From: Vulcanimicrobiota bacterium
GTDB lineage: Bacteria > Vulcanimicrobiota > Vulcanimicrobiia > Vulcanimicrobiales > Vulcanimicrobiaceae
DNA length: 8,034 nt
Reading direction: 5' to 3'
NCBI GenBank assembly: GCA_003167055.1
Contig: PMUE01000104.1
Coordinates: 1-8,034 of the forward strand
Shown: piece by piece, positions 6,793-8,034 of the stretch
Layout: every line of letters begins with the position of its first letter
Numbering within the stretch: the stretch's first letter is position 1
Position numbers and translations under genes: made by a program
The notes under the pieces: model-generated
What the model was told of the DNA's origin: nothing
Database searches by the model: none
Seen by the model: the letters and a program-made list of their open reading frames with translations, nothing else

Positions 6793-7881
6793 CCATGCGA
6801 CGATGCGCGGCGCGGCGTGACCATCGCCGTACGGATTGACCGCCCGCGCCATGCGCGCGTACGCGTCGCGATCGCTCAGCAAGCGACTCGCCGCCGAAAC
6901 GATCGCTGCACGATCGTGACCCACGAGCTCGAGCGTTCCGGCTTCGAGGCCCTCGGGCCGTTCCGTTTCTTCGCGCATTACGAGCACGGGCTTCCCGAGC
7001 GTCGGCGCTTCCTCTTGTAAGCCGCCTGAATCGGTCAGCACAAAGGTCGCCGCTTTTACCGCCACGACCATCTGCGCGTAGTCGATCGGATCGACGAGCG
7101 TCACGCCCTCGATATCGCCGAGAATCTCATAGGCGATCGGTCGCACGTGCGGCGACGGGTGCACCGGCCAGTAGATCTGCGCGCGTAGCGGCAATTGCGC
7201 GATCTCGCGCATCGCTTCACACATCTCGCGCATGTACGGATGATTTTCGCGCCGGTGCGCAGTCACGAGAATGATCGGCCGCTTCGGATCGAGCTCGTCC
7301 AATCGCGGAGGCGGGGAGAGATCGGTGCGCCGCGCGGTTTCCAAAAATGCGTCGATTACCGTATTGCCGGTGACGATGATGTCGTCCGCATCGACGTGCT
7401 CCTGTAAGAGATGCTCGCGGGCCAACGGCGTCGGCGCGAAATGATACGAGGCAATCGTCCCGGTCAAACGCCGGTTCATCTCTTCGGGAAACGGCTGCCG
7501 CATGTCATGCGTGCGGAGGCCCGCTTCCACGTGAGCCAAGGGAATGCCTGAATAGAACGCCGCCAGCGCGCCGCACAACGTAGTGGTGGTGTCGCCTTGC
7601 ACCATCACCATCGCGGGCTTTTCCGCGCGCAGAACCGGCTCGAGGCCAGCTAGAATCCGCGAGGTGGATGGCCACAGCGTTTGGCCCGGCAGCATCAGGT
7701 CCAAGTCGTGATCCGGCTTTACTTCGAAAGCCTCCAGCACCTGGTCCAGCATCTCGCGATGCTGCGCGGTCACGCATACGGTGACGTGGAATTTGTTGGG
7801 ATGTTCGCGCAGACTGCGAATCACCGGGCAGAGCTTGATCGCCTCCGGCCGGGTACCGAAGATCAACAGAATTTTGTGCAT
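6733..7881 (-). CDS. wecB: UDP-N-acetylglucosamine 2-epimerase (non-hydrolysing)
   Basis: Interconverts UDP-GlcNAc and UDP-ManNAc in the cytoplasm, supplying ManNAc or ManNAcA for surface polysaccharides or teichoic-type polymers. The protein has 382 residues, the usual length, with a GT-B fold. Motifs are FGTRPEAIKL (8-17), TAQHREML (38-45), QGDTTT (95-100, catalytic-type Asp97), HVEAGLRT (117-124, Glu119), FPEEMNRRL (131-139), GNTVIDA (172-178), TAHRREN (207-213, His209), HPSPHVR (241-247) and TDSGGLQEEA (283-292), then the UDP-site region GKPVLVMREETERPE (296-310). Gln40, His41 and Gln67 sit where allosteric UDP-GlcNAc contacts occur in known bacterial enzymes. It starts at ATG 7881 with no clear ribosome binding site, 26 bases after infA. 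The last 20 residues overlap usp on the other strand. The symbol mnaA is equivalent. Function is secure; the polymer served is unknown. Confidence 0.96.
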   Translation of the reverse strand: MHKILLIFGTRPEAIKLCPVIRSLREHPNKFHVTVCVTAQHREMLDQVLEAFEVKPDHDLDLMLPGQTLWPSTSRILAGLEPVLRAEKPAMVMVQGDTTTTLCGALAAFYSGIPLAHVEAGLRTHDMRQPFPEEMNRRLTGTIASYHFAPTPLAREHLLQEHVDADDIIVTGNTVIDAFLETARRTDLSPPPRLDELDPKRPIILVTAHRRENHPYMREMCEAMREIAQLPLRAQIYWPVHPSPHVRPIAYEILGDIEGVTLVDPIDYAQMVVAVKAATFVLTDSGGLQEEAPTLGKPVLVMREETERPEGLEAGTLELVGHDRAAIVSAASRLLSDRDAYARMARAVNPYGDGHAAPRIVAWLLARLRGGRFPEPFAAAVL

Positions 7882-7907
7882 CAGCAGGGGCGCTGAGTGG
7901 AAGTCGT

Positions 7908-8034
7908 CTACTTGTGCCGGTAGGTGATTCGTCCCTTCGTTAAATCGTAGGGCGAAAGCTCGAGGGTGACTCGATCGCCGGCCAACACGCGGATACGATT
8001 GCGGCGCAGCTTGCCGGCCAAATGCGCCAACACC
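7908..8034 (-). CDS. infA: Translation initiation factor IF-1 (partial, N-terminus off the right edge)
   Basis: The last 41 residues of IF-1, which binds the ribosomal A site during initiation. IF-1 is normally about 72 residues, so about 30 lie beyond base 8034. The visible part reads VLAHLAGKLRRNRIRVLAGD (residues 1-20 of the fragment), then RVTLELSPYDLTKGRITYR (21-39) and a short basic end. The H-x-x-G-K-x-R-x-N-x-I-R and D-x-V-T-x-E-L-x-P-Y-D-L-x-K-G-R-I blocks are diagnostic of the IF-1 OB fold. The stop is TAG at 7910-7908. The usual downstream partner rpmJ (L36) is absent; wecB follows after 26 bases. Confidence 0.95.
   Translation of the reverse strand, partial: VLAHLAGKLRRNRIRVLAGDRVTLELSPYDLTKGRITYRHK

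Overview
The window holds most of a bacterial F-type (F1Fo) ATP synthase operon on the minus strand, followed (moving right) by a universal stress protein gene on the plus strand, a UDP-GlcNAc 2-epimerase gene on the minus strand, and the 3' end of the gene for translation initiation factor IF-1 on the minus strand. The DNA is GC-rich (roughly 60% by eye), almost fully coding, and free of mobile elements, repeats, CRISPR arrays and RNA genes that I can recognise. This is housekeeping chromosome.

Layout of the ATP synthase operon, in the direction of transcription (right to left): atpZ-like small membrane protein (6277-6098), atpI (6091-5801), atpB/subunit a (5775-5041), atpE/subunit c (5019-4738), a first b-type subunit, probably b' (4720-4289), a second b-type subunit (4292-3810), atpH/delta (3817-3275), atpA/alpha (3273-1774), atpG/gamma (1774-893) and atpD/beta (890 to beyond base 1). 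Genes overlap or lie within 25 bases of each other, so they are almost certainly one transcript. Only the beta C-terminus and epsilon (atpC) are missing, and they should lie left of base 1. The catalytic and proton-path residues are in place (beta Walker A and Glu207, alpha Arg364, a-subunit Arg172, c-subunit Glu63), so the enzyme should work as a proton-translocating ATP synthase.

The atp operon and usp diverge with only 14 bases between their start codons, and usp converges on wecB with a 60-base overlap of the two 3' ends. usp therefore looks wedged, in reverse, between wecB and atpZ. A wecB/mnaA gene beside atpI-atpB is familiar in several Gram-positive lineages, so usp may be a later arrival in an older wecB-atp neighbourhood. 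infA lies directly upstream of wecB, where rpmJ-rpsM would be usual.

The organism cannot be named from this sequence. The b/b' pair, the 'GDG' signature in subunit c (otherwise familiar from mycobacterial c), the wecB-atp proximity and the GC content would fit a deep-branching soil-type lineage near Actinobacteriota, Chloroflexota or candidate phyla such as Eremiobacterota; this is a low-confidence inference. I found no convincing undescribed system. The points worth a second look are subunit variants, the tight divergent and convergent packing around usp, and a 59-residue atpZ-like gene that length cut-offs would miss.
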